7,013 nucleotides of DNA from Candidatus Bathyarchaeota archaeon. GTDB taxonomy: Archaea; Thermoproteota; Bathyarchaeia; Bathyarchaeales; UBA233. The stretch lies in NCBI GenBank assembly GCA_003661945.1, contig QMXC01000062.1, positions 1-7,013 of the forward strand. Direction: 5' to 3'. Position 1 is the first letter of the stretch; every line of letters begins with the position of its first letter. A program made the position numbers and the translations under genes. Under the pieces are notes generated by a model. It was not told the origin of the DNA, did not search any database, and saw only the letters and a list, made by a program, of their open reading frames with translations. Below, one piece after another: positions 1 through 6,248 of this stretch.

Positions 1-96
1 AATTCCATCAGGCTTTTAGGACGTTGCTTAGAAATGTCTATGCCCACTTCCGCCATTCAATGCAGTGTTTTTCTCTTCCATTGGATGTGAAGCGCT
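1..96 (-). pseudogene. ArsC / low-molecular-weight phosphatase-like interior fragment, frame-disrupted, running off the left edge
   Basis: On the minus strand, bases 56 to 1 read MAEVGIDISKQRPKSLME. This is very close to the conserved segment following the first third of thioredoxin-type arsenate reductases and low-molecular-weight tyrosine phosphatases (family pattern: VMxEVGIDISxQRSKSL). Just upstream, in another frame (96 to 58), it reads SASHPMEEKNTAL, which resembles the preceding family segment (SAGTHPxxxxNPxAL). A TGA at 59-57 and a one-base frame offset separate the two pieces. Compared with the usual spacing about two residues are missing, which fits a 5-base deletion. The N-terminal CX5R phosphate-binding loop is not visible upstream, where a different protein start is found instead. 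I therefore read it as a decayed gene, although a sequencing or assembly indel could explain part of it. The rest of the gene lies outside the window. Family recognition is from memory of the motif, not from a search. Confidence 0.5.
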
Positions 97-161
97 GCCC
101 ACTGTTCGTAGAGGTTAACTGCGTCCAATTCAGCTGTCATCCCAGCTCTTAAAAGTTCCAT
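57..161 (-). pseudogene. Ferritin/rubrerythrin-like N-terminal fragment (34 codons)
   Basis: A short minus-strand ORF starts at an ATG (161-159) and stops at TGA (59-57). Its first 23 residues include MTAELDAVNLYEQWAA, typical of helix 1 of ferritin-like/rubrerythrin-like archaeal proteins, where the E and the YEQ residues belong to the di-iron site and its surroundings. After WAA the reading no longer looks ferritin-like. The same DNA in another frame begins to resemble an ArsC-type phosphatase. No second iron-binding helix (EExxH) is present. A purine-rich GGTAAGG lies about 11 bases upstream of the ATG and may be a relic ribosome binding site. The simplest reading is a deletion joining the start of a ferritin-like gene to the interior of an arsenate-reductase-like gene. 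It is too short to be a functional ferritin. A chance ORF is possible but less likely given the motif. Confidence 0.4.
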
Positions 162-281
162 GTTGATTTTTCCTTACCCAGATCTTCTAGTTTTACAGGA
201 ATGCTGTTAGGGCAGCTTTTCTTCTAATGATTGTTGATTGTGGAGTAAACCTCTTTAGCTAGATGATGTAGATATGTGGTT

Positions 282-1136
282 ATGAAAGCCTTTGTTTCGG
301 TTGATCTAGAAGGAATGCCCTACATCGTTATTCCCGGGCATCTTGGTTTGAAAGGTTCTCTTTATGCTGAGGCTCGGAAGATCGCTACTAAGGTTACGTT
401 GATGGTGGCGGATGAGCTACATAAGAACGGTTTTGAAAGGGTGGTTGTGGCTGATAGTCATGGTCCTATGGTTAACATTCAAGTCGATGATTTGCCTGAG
501 TATGTCGAGATTGTGAGAGGTTTTCCACGTCCCTTGTGTATGGTTTCTGGCGCTCGTGGCTGTGATGTGGCTTTGTTTCTCGGTTATCATGCGAAGTTTG
601 GAACGGCGAAATCGACTTTTGACCATACTTTTAGCGGTCGAAGCATCTATAGGGTTGAGGTTAATGGAACGGTTGTAAGCGAATTTCTTTTGAATGCTTA
701 CGTTTTAGGGGAGCTTTCCATTCCCGTCGTGTTGGTTGCCGGGGATGCTCAGCTTCTAAAGGATGATGTTAAACCCTTTGCACCGTGGGCTGAAACAGTA
801 GCTCTCAAAGAATCTTTAAGCAGAGTTTCAGCTAAAAGCCCCAGCCTCGTAAAAATTGAAAAGGAGTTGAGAGCCGCTGTCAGAAAGGCAGTAGCCAAAA
901 ACAAACGCGGCGGTGCTGAACCAAAACCATTGGTTGCCCGAAAACCGGTTAAAATAAAGGTAGTTTTCCAGGCAAGCCAGTTCGCAGATGTCGCCGAGCT
1001 GTTGCCCACGGTCAAACGGGTTAACGGTTTAGAGGTAGAATATGTTTCGCGTAATATGACTGATGCATACAAGACTTTTGAGCTTTTAACGCTCGCAGCG
1101 GCTGGTGTAACCTCGATACTGGAACGCTTAACATAG
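282..1136 (+). CDS. M55 family D-aminopeptidase (DppA-like zinc metallopeptidase)
   Basis: A 284-residue cytosolic protein when started at the ATG at 282. A GTG at 276 would add only two residues. The ATG start gives the family's usual opening (MKAFVSVDLEG) and a residue numbering nearly identical to Bacillus DppA. Visible zinc-ligand candidates are D8 and E10 (VDLEG), H60 (DSHG), H103 (GYHA) and E134 (VSEFLLNAY). H115 (DHT) matches the catalytic histidine of DppA. The VVLVAGD motif also matches the family. M55 enzymes are decameric and release N-terminal D-amino acids such as D-Ala from short peptides; the true substrate here is unknown. Length is normal for the family. No dipeptide transporter is adjacent, so its role cannot be read from context. 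I see no ribosome binding site or clear TATA box upstream. The gene converges on the padR-like gene with a 15-base gap. The first half uses T/G-rich codons more than the second. Confidence 0.9.
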   Translation: MKAFVSVDLEGMPYIVIPGHLGLKGSLYAEARKIATKVTLMVADELHKNGFERVVVADSHGPMVNIQVDDLPEYVEIVRGFPRPLCMVSGARGCDVALFLGYHAKFGTAKSTFDHTFSGRSIYRVEVNGTVVSEFLLNAYVLGELSIPVVLVAGDAQLLKDDVKPFAPWAETVALKESLSRVSAKSPSLVKIEKELRAAVRKAVAKNKRGGAEPKPLVARKPVKIKVVFQASQFADVAELLPTVKRVNGLEVEYVSRNMTDAYKTFELLTLAAAGVTSILERLT

Positions 1137-1151
1137 TGGTTCAGCAAAAAC

Positions 1152-1748
1152 TTAACGAGGAGGCTTCTCTAAGCTTTGAGGAGAAGCATGTTTCAGTTGC
1201 TTTATGGCTTTTTCGATACTTGTCACCGCTGTGTTGAGCGTTTCTGTTAGTTTACCTAATTCTTGTTTCAGTTTTTCTAATGCTTCTATCCTCTCTTTTT
1301 TGGTGGCGTTTTCGTCGAGGAGCAGCAGTCTTATTGTTTGTGCTAATGCTCCGGGCGTTTCTTCTATTTCTCTGATAAATCCCATCTGTTTTAGTTCTTT
1401 TAGTAGCATGGCTTTGGCTGCTAATATGATGGTAAAGTGTCTCTCAACGGTTTTCTGGAATACTTCTTTTCCTTTTCGGGTGATTTCGTAGACCTTGATT
1501 CTCCTCTTTCCCTGAGTTTTCCATGTTCCTTTTATGAGCTTGTTTTCCTCGAGCTTTTTCAATGCGGGATACAGTGCTCCGGCTTTCGGCGTTAACAGCC
1601 CTAGGGTTAATTCTTCGATGTATTTCATTAGCTCGTAGCCGTGTGCTGGCCCTTTTGTTAAAGCGAATAGCACGGCTAGTTTCAAGTAGCCTTTTCTCAG
1701 CTGGTTTCTCCAGAGAGCTATTATCTCGTCGGTTTTTCGAGCTTTCAT
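1152..1748 (-). CDS. PadR-family transcriptional regulator
   Basis: A 198-residue DNA-binding regulator. The winged-helix domain spans about residues 19-97: LRKGYLKLAVLFAL, the hallmark HGYEL (36-40), then TPKAGALYPALKKLEENKLI with the recognition helix, and a wing region with GKRRIKVYEIT ending at RKGKE. Residues about 100-190 are helical and rich in K, E and L, typical of the PadR dimerisation arm but longer than in short PadR-s1 proteins. The tail ends SLEKPPR. It is divergent from the ABC exporter operon, with 82 bases between the two start codons. PadR proteins commonly repress themselves and a neighbouring multidrug or stress transporter (LmrR with LmrCD is the classic case), so control of the exporter is likely but inferred. 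An AAGTGA lies just upstream of the ATG, but a very short leader is also possible. A T5 run directly after the stop on the minus strand may end transcription. Confidence 0.92.
   Translation of the reverse strand: MKARKTDEIIALWRNQLRKGYLKLAVLFALTKGPAHGYELMKYIEELTLGLLTPKAGALYPALKKLEENKLIKGTWKTQGKRRIKVYEITRKGKEVFQKTVERHFTIILAAKAMLLKELKQMGFIREIEETPGALAQTIRLLLLDENATKKERIEALEKLKQELGKLTETLNTAVTSIEKAIKQLKHASPQSLEKPPR
1163..1187 (+). terminator. Possible hairpin after the peptidase gene (weak)
   Basis: GCTTCTC (1163-1169) is the exact inverted complement of GAGAAGC (1181-1187), with an 11-base loop. It lies 26 bases past the peptidase stop, inside the 3' end of the opposing padR-like gene. There is no T-run after it on the plus strand, and archaeal termination relies mainly on T-runs, so its role as a terminator is doubtful. 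It could equally be chance within coding sequence. Confidence 0.2.
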
Positions 1749-1762
1749 GAGTTTTCACTTCT

Positions 1763-1802
1763 AGAGGAAAGTATATATAGGTTTCTTATATATCAGTTTC
1801 TC
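1763..1802. promoter_or_regulatory. Divergent TATA/BRE promoter and candidate PadR operator
   Basis: Two TATA-like blocks lie between the divergent padR-like and exporter genes: TATATATA (1772-1779) and TTATATAT (1786-1793). The first is preceded on the plus strand by GGAAAGT, fitting the archaeal BRE pattern RNWAANN. It would start transcription near 1802, giving a leader of about 29 bases that contains the GAAGGAG site. On the minus strand each block is preceded by AGAAAC-type BRE-like sequence. The outer block would give a leader of about 15 bases, and the inner block would give almost leaderless padR transcription, because it is centred about 27 bases from the ATG. GTTTCT occurs twice at a 15-base interval (1781, 1796), overlapping these blocks. 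A repressor bound here could block both directions. The start sites and operator function are inferred. Confidence 0.6.
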
Positions 1803-1813
1803 ACATAACCATC

Positions 1814-1820
1814 GAAGGAG
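1814..1820 (+). promoter_or_regulatory. Ribosome binding site of the ABC permease gene
   Basis: GAAGGAG ends 10 bases before the ATG at 1831 and matches the anti-Shine-Dalgarno end of archaeal 16S rRNA. It supports 1831 as the true start and implies a leadered transcript for the exporter operon. Confidence 0.6.
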
Positions 1821-1830
1821 CTAGCTAGGA

Positions 1831-2982
1831 ATGCCCCATACTTCCATAGTAGCGTTCAAAATGGCTTACCGAAACATCACGAGACGGAAGTTCCGGTCGG
1901 CTTTAACCATACTCGGCGTTGTAATAGGCATAGCAACTATAGTCTCTCTCATGACCGTTGGATACGGAATGCGCACTCAAGTGAAGACGACGCTTAATGA
2001 AATGTTGGGCGCCGGAATCATACTTAGCAGCAGAAGCGGCGCTGTAGATGTTCCCGAACACGTGAAGGACATGGTGTTGAATGTTTCCGGAGTTAAAGAA
2101 GCCGTGCCCGTGATAACCACTTTGGTGAACGTGGGCGAACAGCCCGTTTTCACCGTTGGAATAAACCCGGAAGACGCTACTAGGCTCTATCACGTTTCTC
2201 TCGAGGATGGGAGACTGCTGAAACCCGACGAGGACGACGGCGTGATTTTCGGAGCATCCACCGCCGCAACTTTAGGAATTAAAATAAACGACACCGTTAC
2301 CTTAAACGTTCAAGGCGGGGGCGTAGGCAAAAAATTTCACGTGGTAGGTTTCCTACGAGCCATAGGCGCCGGAGAACTTAACATCGGATGTTTTATAACG
2401 TTGAAGGCTGCTCAGCAGCTTCTGAACCGTGAAGGCTACGTGTCGAACTTGCTGATCGTGCTGGATGATCCGAGTAAGGGCGAATATGTGGAGCAGACGC
2501 TTCGAGATATGTTTGAAGACGCCAGTGTTGTTCGAGAGGAAGAGCTTATGCGCCATATAGATAGAATCATGAACGTTATTAACGGCGTGCTTATCGCTTT
2601 GGGATCTATTAGCCTAGCAGTCGGCGCTTTGGGGATTCTGAACACGGTTATGATGTCGGTGCATGAAAGGCGGAGAGAAATAGGTATGTTGAAGGCCGTA
2701 GGGGCGGAAAGGTGGCACGTGCTTTTCCTCTTTCTTTCCGAAGCCTTGATAATCAGCATCATAGGCGGTTTGATAGGCTGCGGCTTAGGCTTGGCAGGCG
2801 TATATCTAATTCAGTGGCTTGTCTCCATGATTGGGCTAAATCTCACCGTGCCCTTGCTGATAGCGCCTGACATTCTCGTCGGCGCTTTCGCAGTGGCCAT
2901 AATCATCGGGATAATCGCCGGAATTTATCCATCTTGGAAAGCCTCGAATGTTCCGCCGGTGGAGGCGCTTAGATATGAATAG
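1831..2982 (+). CDS. ABC transporter permease, MacB/FtsX (MacB_PCD-FtsX) family
   Basis: A 383-residue membrane protein with the classic four-helix MacB/LolC layout. Residues 1-22 form a short cytoplasmic start (AYRNITRRKFRSALTILG), followed by membrane helix 1 at about 23-47. A large extracytoplasmic domain covers about 48-247. Helices 2 to 4 lie at about 251-274, 297-330 and 348-366. The coupling-helix motif HERRREIGMLKAVGA (278-292) and the ending YPSWKASNVPPVEALRYE are family hallmarks. Length is normal. Such permeases dimerise and work with a LolD/MacB-type ATPase. They drive mechanical movements outside the membrane, exporting lipoproteins, peptides or drugs or acting on partner proteins, rather than classic channelling. 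The last 8 bases overlap the next gene, so the ATPase is translationally coupled and the two surely form one complex. The substrate cannot be deduced. It is first in a three-gene operon facing a PadR regulator. Confidence 0.93.
   Translation: MPHTSIVAFKMAYRNITRRKFRSALTILGVVIGIATIVSLMTVGYGMRTQVKTTLNEMLGAGIILSSRSGAVDVPEHVKDMVLNVSGVKEAVPVITTLVNVGEQPVFTVGINPEDATRLYHVSLEDGRLLKPDEDDGVIFGASTAATLGIKINDTVTLNVQGGGVGKKFHVVGFLRAIGAGELNIGCFITLKAAQQLLNREGYVSNLLIVLDDPSKGEYVEQTLRDMFEDASVVREEELMRHIDRIMNVINGVLIALGSISLAVGALGILNTVMMSVHERRREIGMLKAVGAERWHVLFLFLSEALIISIIGGLIGCGLGLAGVYLIQWLVSMIGLNLTVPLLIAPDILVGAFAVAIIIGIIAGIYPSWKASNVPPVEALRYE
2958..2965 (+). promoter_or_regulatory. Ribosome binding site that fixes the ATPase start at 2975
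   Basis: GGTGGAGG lies within the permease gene's 3' end, 9 bases before the ATG at 2975. An in-frame ATG at 2948 lies upstream of this site and would add nine arginine-rich residues (MFRRWRRLD) unlike family members. The site therefore argues for 2975 and for coupled translation. Confidence 0.65.
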
Positions 2983-3886
2983 CATAGTTGAGCTTCATAA
3001 AGTGGTGAAAATCTACGAGTTAGGCGAAGGAATAGAGGTTCAGGCGCTTCGTGGAATAAACCTAAAGGTTGAACGAGGCGAATTTGTTTCGATTCAAGGT
3101 CCATCTGGTTCGGGTAAAACCACGCTTCTAAACATGGTCGGCGGTCTCGACAAGCCTACGAGCGGAAAGGTGGTCATCGACGGAACCGACATAACGCCTC
3201 TAGGTGAAAAGGAGCTGGCACGTTTTAGACGGGAAAAAATCGGCTTCATCTTCCAGTTCTTCAACCTAGTCCCGCTTTTAACAGCTCTGGAAAACGTTGA
3301 ACTTCCCATGCTGTTCTCAGGAAAACTTTCAGACAGGGAAATCCGCGAACGAGCCATAGATTTACTCAAGCTCGTGGGATTAGAGAAACGGATGCATCAC
3401 AAACCCACGCAGCTAAGCGGGGGCGAACAGCAGCGAGTAGCCATAGCTAGGGCTCTCGCAAACGAGCCGGCAATAATTCTCGGAGACGAACCGACCGGAA
3501 ACATCGACCGAGCGACGGGACGCCGGATAATTAGGCTTATCCAGAACCTAAACGAGACCCTAGACCAGACTTTCGTAATTGTTACGCATGACCCGGCGGT
3601 GGCAGAAGCGTCGAAAAGGAGGCTTTTCATGGTCGACGGAAGACTTGAATCTCAACCTCCAAAGGAGGTTTCAACCGTTTCGCCCGACGCCTTAAAGGCA
3701 GAGCGTCGTCAACTTTTGCTAGCAGAGCTTCTCTGGCTCAAAACTTCGCTCAAGGCTCTCGAGGAGCGAAGAGAAGAGCTTCACCCCGAAGCCTATCGTC
3801 GAGCCTTCCTCAGCTACAAAACACGGCTTAAAAAGATAAAGAAGCTAGCCTACCGCTACGCCTCGAAAAGGAGGGAACACCGATGA
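2975..3886 (+). CDS. ABC transporter ATP-binding protein, LolD/MacB type, with a C-terminal extension
   Basis: A 303-residue cytoplasmic ATPase that powers the preceding permease. All motifs are intact: Walker A GPSGSGKT (42-49), Q-loop glutamine 94 in FIFQFFNLVPLLTALENV, signature LSGGEQ (147-152), Walker B IILGDE (167-172) with catalytic E172, D-loop GNID, and the switch histidine H205 (VTHD). The FNLVP..TALENVELP region is characteristic of the LolD/MacB/FtsE group. The normal domain ends near residue 225 (MVDGRLES). About 78 further residues follow: a short linker (QPPKEVSTVSPDA), then a charged, probably helical or coiled-coil stretch rich in L, E, R and K, ending in a very basic tail (KKIKKLAYRYASKRREHR). 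LolD-type ATPases of about 225-235 residues usually lack this. The gene overlaps the permease by 8 bases and the next gene by 4 (ATGA), showing tight coupling on both sides. Confidence 0.94.
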   Translation: MNSIVELHKVVKIYELGEGIEVQALRGINLKVERGEFVSIQGPSGSGKTTLLNMVGGLDKPTSGKVVIDGTDITPLGEKELARFRREKIGFIFQFFNLVPLLTALENVELPMLFSGKLSDREIRERAIDLLKLVGLEKRMHHKPTQLSGGEQQRVAIARALANEPAIILGDEPTGNIDRATGRRIIRLIQNLNETLDQTFVIVTHDPAVAEASKRRLFMVDGRLESQPPKEVSTVSPDALKAERRQLLLAELLWLKTSLKALEERREELHPEAYRRAFLSYKTRLKKIKKLAYRYASKRREHR

Positions 3887-6141
3887 AGCTGAAAACTTCG
3901 GCTTACCTCGCCATATTCCTCGCTTTTACGATAACCTTCGCAGCGTTCGCTCCCGTTTCTTCAAACGCTTACCAAGCCGCTCAAGAATCCAGCGAGCTTC
4001 TACACGTCGTCTGTAGGAAAACCGAGTCTCTAGAGGTCTCCTACGCGCCTACTGGGAAGCTTTTGGAGAAATCGGTCTACGTCCGCTTCGAAATCTACAA
4101 CAACCACTCTTCACCAGCTCATGTCAGAATAGTCGACCGAGTAGCGTGTATAAATTCTTCTACCTTAACGTTTCTCTACGGAACTCCTCAGCCCGCAACG
4201 GTTGAAACCTTCGGAAACCTAACTCGCATAGTATGGGAAAACGTCACAATCGACGCTCGGAAGACTATACGATATTATTACACGGCTGAAAGCCTGAAAA
4301 AGGCTCCTCTCGCCGTAAACATGAGCCTACGTGTCCATGGTGAACCCGCACGGATAACCGAAGCTGAAGGCATATACTTCACAAACGCAAACATTTCAGA
4401 CACCGTTTCCCTCCAGCTTCGCATAAACAATACGCTTCAACCACTCTACGTAGCCAACAACAGAACAGCCATCCAGCCATTACTATGCACCGTTTCACTC
4501 GCGCTTTCCAACGACTACTTCTCCGGAATCAAAACTTGTCCAAAAGCAAACACGACGTCAACCATGGCTGACAAAACGGTCATCACATGGATAACCTTCC
4601 TCGGCAACGTTTCCAAAACGCTCGAAGCTTCAGCCGACATAATAGACGTCGGCTCCTGGGGCGAAGTAACCCTCGACCCCATAGTGATTCAAGCCTCATC
4701 CTCATCGGAAATGCTGGAAACCTACTTCACAAACGCTGTTAACAATCTTGACTTCTCCATAGAGCTCATGGAAAGCTTCGCAACGAGCTCAGAAGAGCTC
4801 TGCAACCAAACCAGCCAGATGGGCAGAGCACTTGAAGGAATAGCAAACGCAACAGAAGAAATGAGTGAAAACACAACACTGCTCGTCGACTCCCTCATGT
4901 TAGTAGCTTCATCAATCGAAATGGCAGACAACATGCTCAACACATCCCAAACATGTCTCCTACTCGCAAACTCCAGCCTTGCGCAGTTCATGAGCGATTC
5001 GGAAACTATGGCTTTTCTTGCTTCTCACCCGGAACTCGCGGTTTACCTATATCACGCTGTTGGAAACCTAACCTTAGCTTACACCTATATCGACTGGGTG
5101 CGAAACGGATATGAATACGGCGGTGAAACGATTCCGGGGCTAAGCGAAATCGCTGACACGCTTTACGGGATAGCTGAGGCTGTCAACCTAACCGGAACAG
5201 TTACGCAAAACCTAACCGGCCAGCTAAACGGCTTGGCACAAGCGCTCTACTTGATTTCTGACAGCGCAAACCAAACAAAAATGGAGCTGGCACCCACATT
5301 AAACCAGCTTAAAACAGAAAAGGCAAGCCTCGAAGACGTTTTATTAACGTTTAACTCCAAAACAGTAGTTCCCTTCAACCTCGAAATTCAACCACAAAGC
5401 GCAGAACCACAGCCATTAGAAATACTGGAAGAAAACATAGCCATCGAACAGCTGGACGCCAACCTATGGGCAGTCACCGCCGTAAACGCGTCAAACCTAG
5501 CAGACCACAGCCAAATAGCCTACTGCTTAAGCATCCAGATAAAAAACGGAACAGCTAATCTTGAACCCAAAGCCGAAGTCTACGTAAATGGAGAATGGCA
5601 ACCCGCTGAAAAAACCTTGCTAGGACTTCAATATGATAGGCATGGCGGAATTCTCTATCTTTCACCTTGGAAAAAACTGAATGCCTCTTCATCGGCTAAC
5701 CTACTCGTGGACTGGGCTGGACGCCCCGTTCGTTTGACGGTGACATCTCAAGCCAAACCAGATGTAGAAATAAAAGAAGTGGACTACGCCGAGTTATATG
5801 AAAACGTGGAAATCACCGCCACTGAAGGACAAACCGAATGCTCAATAATCCAACCCCACATAGTAATCAAAAACGTAACCGCTCCAAAACCCCCGCCGCC
5901 ACCTCCGCAACCCGAAAAAACCTTGATGGAAATACTAATGGAATACATGCAAAAACCAGAAGTTTGGCTACTCCTACTCCTCGCAGTTGTCTTAGCCGCC
6001 GTGCTCTTCAAAGCCGCGAAAAAAGCAAAAAAGAAACGCCAAGCAAAACTTTGGCGTGAAAAAACCGGTGAAACAGAAAAGGCTGACGTAGAAGAGCTTT
6101 TAAAGGAAATAGAGGCGATAGAAAGGGCGTTGAGCAGCTAG
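3883..6141 (+). CDS. Exported, membrane-anchored coiled-coil protein; likely extracytoplasmic partner of the ABC exporter (family unknown)
   Basis: 752 residues; I do not recognise the family. The ATG overlaps the ATPase stop (ATGA), and GGAGG (3870-3874) lies 8 bases upstream. Visible order: a signal peptide about 1-29 (basic start, hydrophobic core AYLAIFLAFTITFAAFA, possible cleavage after SSNA). A beta-rich part follows at about 45-270, with a segment like archaeal surface beta-sandwich repeats (RIVWENVTIDARKTIRYYY). Two long helical, coiled-coil-prone stretches lie at about 277-380 and 421-488, then a second beta-rich region at about 490-665. A proline stalk (about 668-677) precedes one membrane helix (694-709). 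A 40-residue cytoplasmic tail is first basic (KKAKKKRQAK), then acidic and helical (VEELLKEIEAIERAL). I count 23 N-X-S/T sequons and 8 cysteines, all before the membrane helix. The topology is N-terminus out, C-terminus in. Its place in the operon suggests it works with the MacB-like permease as stalk, sensor or substrate acceptor (inference). An S-layer-associated protein is an alternative. Confidence 0.85.
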   Translation: MKLKTSAYLAIFLAFTITFAAFAPVSSNAYQAAQESSELLHVVCRKTESLEVSYAPTGKLLEKSVYVRFEIYNNHSSPAHVRIVDRVACINSSTLTFLYGTPQPATVETFGNLTRIVWENVTIDARKTIRYYYTAESLKKAPLAVNMSLRVHGEPARITEAEGIYFTNANISDTVSLQLRINNTLQPLYVANNRTAIQPLLCTVSLALSNDYFSGIKTCPKANTTSTMADKTVITWITFLGNVSKTLEASADIIDVGSWGEVTLDPIVIQASSSSEMLETYFTNAVNNLDFSIELMESFATSSEELCNQTSQMGRALEGIANATEEMSENTTLLVDSLMLVASSIEMADNMLNTSQTCLLLANSSLAQFMSDSETMAFLASHPELAVYLYHAVGNLTLAYTYIDWVRNGYEYGGETIPGLSEIADTLYGIAEAVNLTGTVTQNLTGQLNGLAQALYLISDSANQTKMELAPTLNQLKTEKASLEDVLLTFNSKTVVPFNLEIQPQSAEPQPLEILEENIAIEQLDANLWAVTAVNASNLADHSQIAYCLSIQIKNGTANLEPKAEVYVNGEWQPAEKTLLGLQYDRHGGILYLSPWKKLNASSSANLLVDWAGRPVRLTVTSQAKPDVEIKEVDYAELYENVEITATEGQTECSIIQPHIVIKNVTAPKPPPPPPQPEKTLMEILMEYMQKPEVWLLLLLAVVLAAVLFKAAKKAKKKRQAKLWREKTGETEKADVEELLKEIEAIERALSS

Positions 6142-6152
6142 GTTCTGGAAAG

Positions 6153-6232
6153 TTTCACCGTAGATGTAACTATTTTATAGTTGTTTATTCTAGAATTTAA
6201 GTATAATTTATATTTCACGGAATCCGTTTCAC
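6153..6232 (+). repeat. Three TTTCAC boxes in the region before the COG1395-type gene
   Basis: TTTCAC occurs at 6153-6158, 6213-6218 and 6227-6232. The latter two are 14 bases apart and enclose a perfect short palindrome, CGGAATCCG (6218-6226). They lie between the predicted TATA region and the ribosome binding site of the downstream regulator gene, a typical place for a repressor or autoregulatory site. Function is inferred. Six-base repeats can arise by chance in about 100 bases, though three in one orientation is more than expected. Confidence 0.3.
6166..6190 (+). terminator. Probable terminator of the exporter operon
   Basis: Twenty-six bases after the operon's last stop, AACTAT (6168-6173) pairs exactly with ATAGTT (6177-6182) across a TTT loop. 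It can extend by G-T pairs and is followed by TTTATTCT. The hairpin is weak and AT-rich, but the U-rich stretch suits archaeal termination. It lies upstream of the next gene's promoter. Confidence 0.4.
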
Positions 6233-6242
6233 TGTTGAGGAG
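6193..6242 (+). promoter_or_regulatory. Promoter and ribosome binding site of the COG1395-type regulator
   Basis: The AT-rich stretch TAAGTATAATTTATATT (6198-6214) offers a TATA box centred near 6205, with GAATTT-like sequence upstream as a weak BRE. Transcription would start near 6232, leaving a short leader with GAGGAG (6237-6242), six bases before the ATG at 6249. This supports independent transcription from the exporter operon. The start site is an estimate. Confidence 0.5.
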
Positions 6243-6248
6243 AAAGGA

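Noticed and set aside
162..281. Promoter or RNA gene between the fossil and the peptidase
   Set aside because: I looked for a TATA box with BRE, a ribosome binding site, and cloverleaf or strong hairpin structure, and found nothing convincing.
749..1147. 132-codon minus-strand ORF within the peptidase gene
   Set aside because: Antisense to an M55 gene with all zinc ligands; the composition is that of a shadow frame.
1444..1758. 104-codon minus-strand ORF overlapping the PadR gene in another frame
   Set aside because: Arginine- and serine-rich out-of-frame reading of the padR-like gene; the PadR frame carries the conserved HGYEL and wing motifs.
2436..2762. 108-codon minus-strand ORF within the ABC permease gene
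   Set aside because: Antisense to a well-supported permease; no domain or start signal seen.
2948..2974. Upstream in-frame ATG as the ATPase start
   Set aside because: It adds MFRRWRRLD, lies before the GGTGGAGG site, and increases overlap with the permease. The ATG at 2975 has ideal spacing and the usual N-terminus.
5784..6059. Overlapping ORFs on both strands at the end of the partner protein gene
   Set aside because: The glycine run is the antisense of the proline stalk, and the plus-strand one is an out-of-frame reading; both are by-products of composition.
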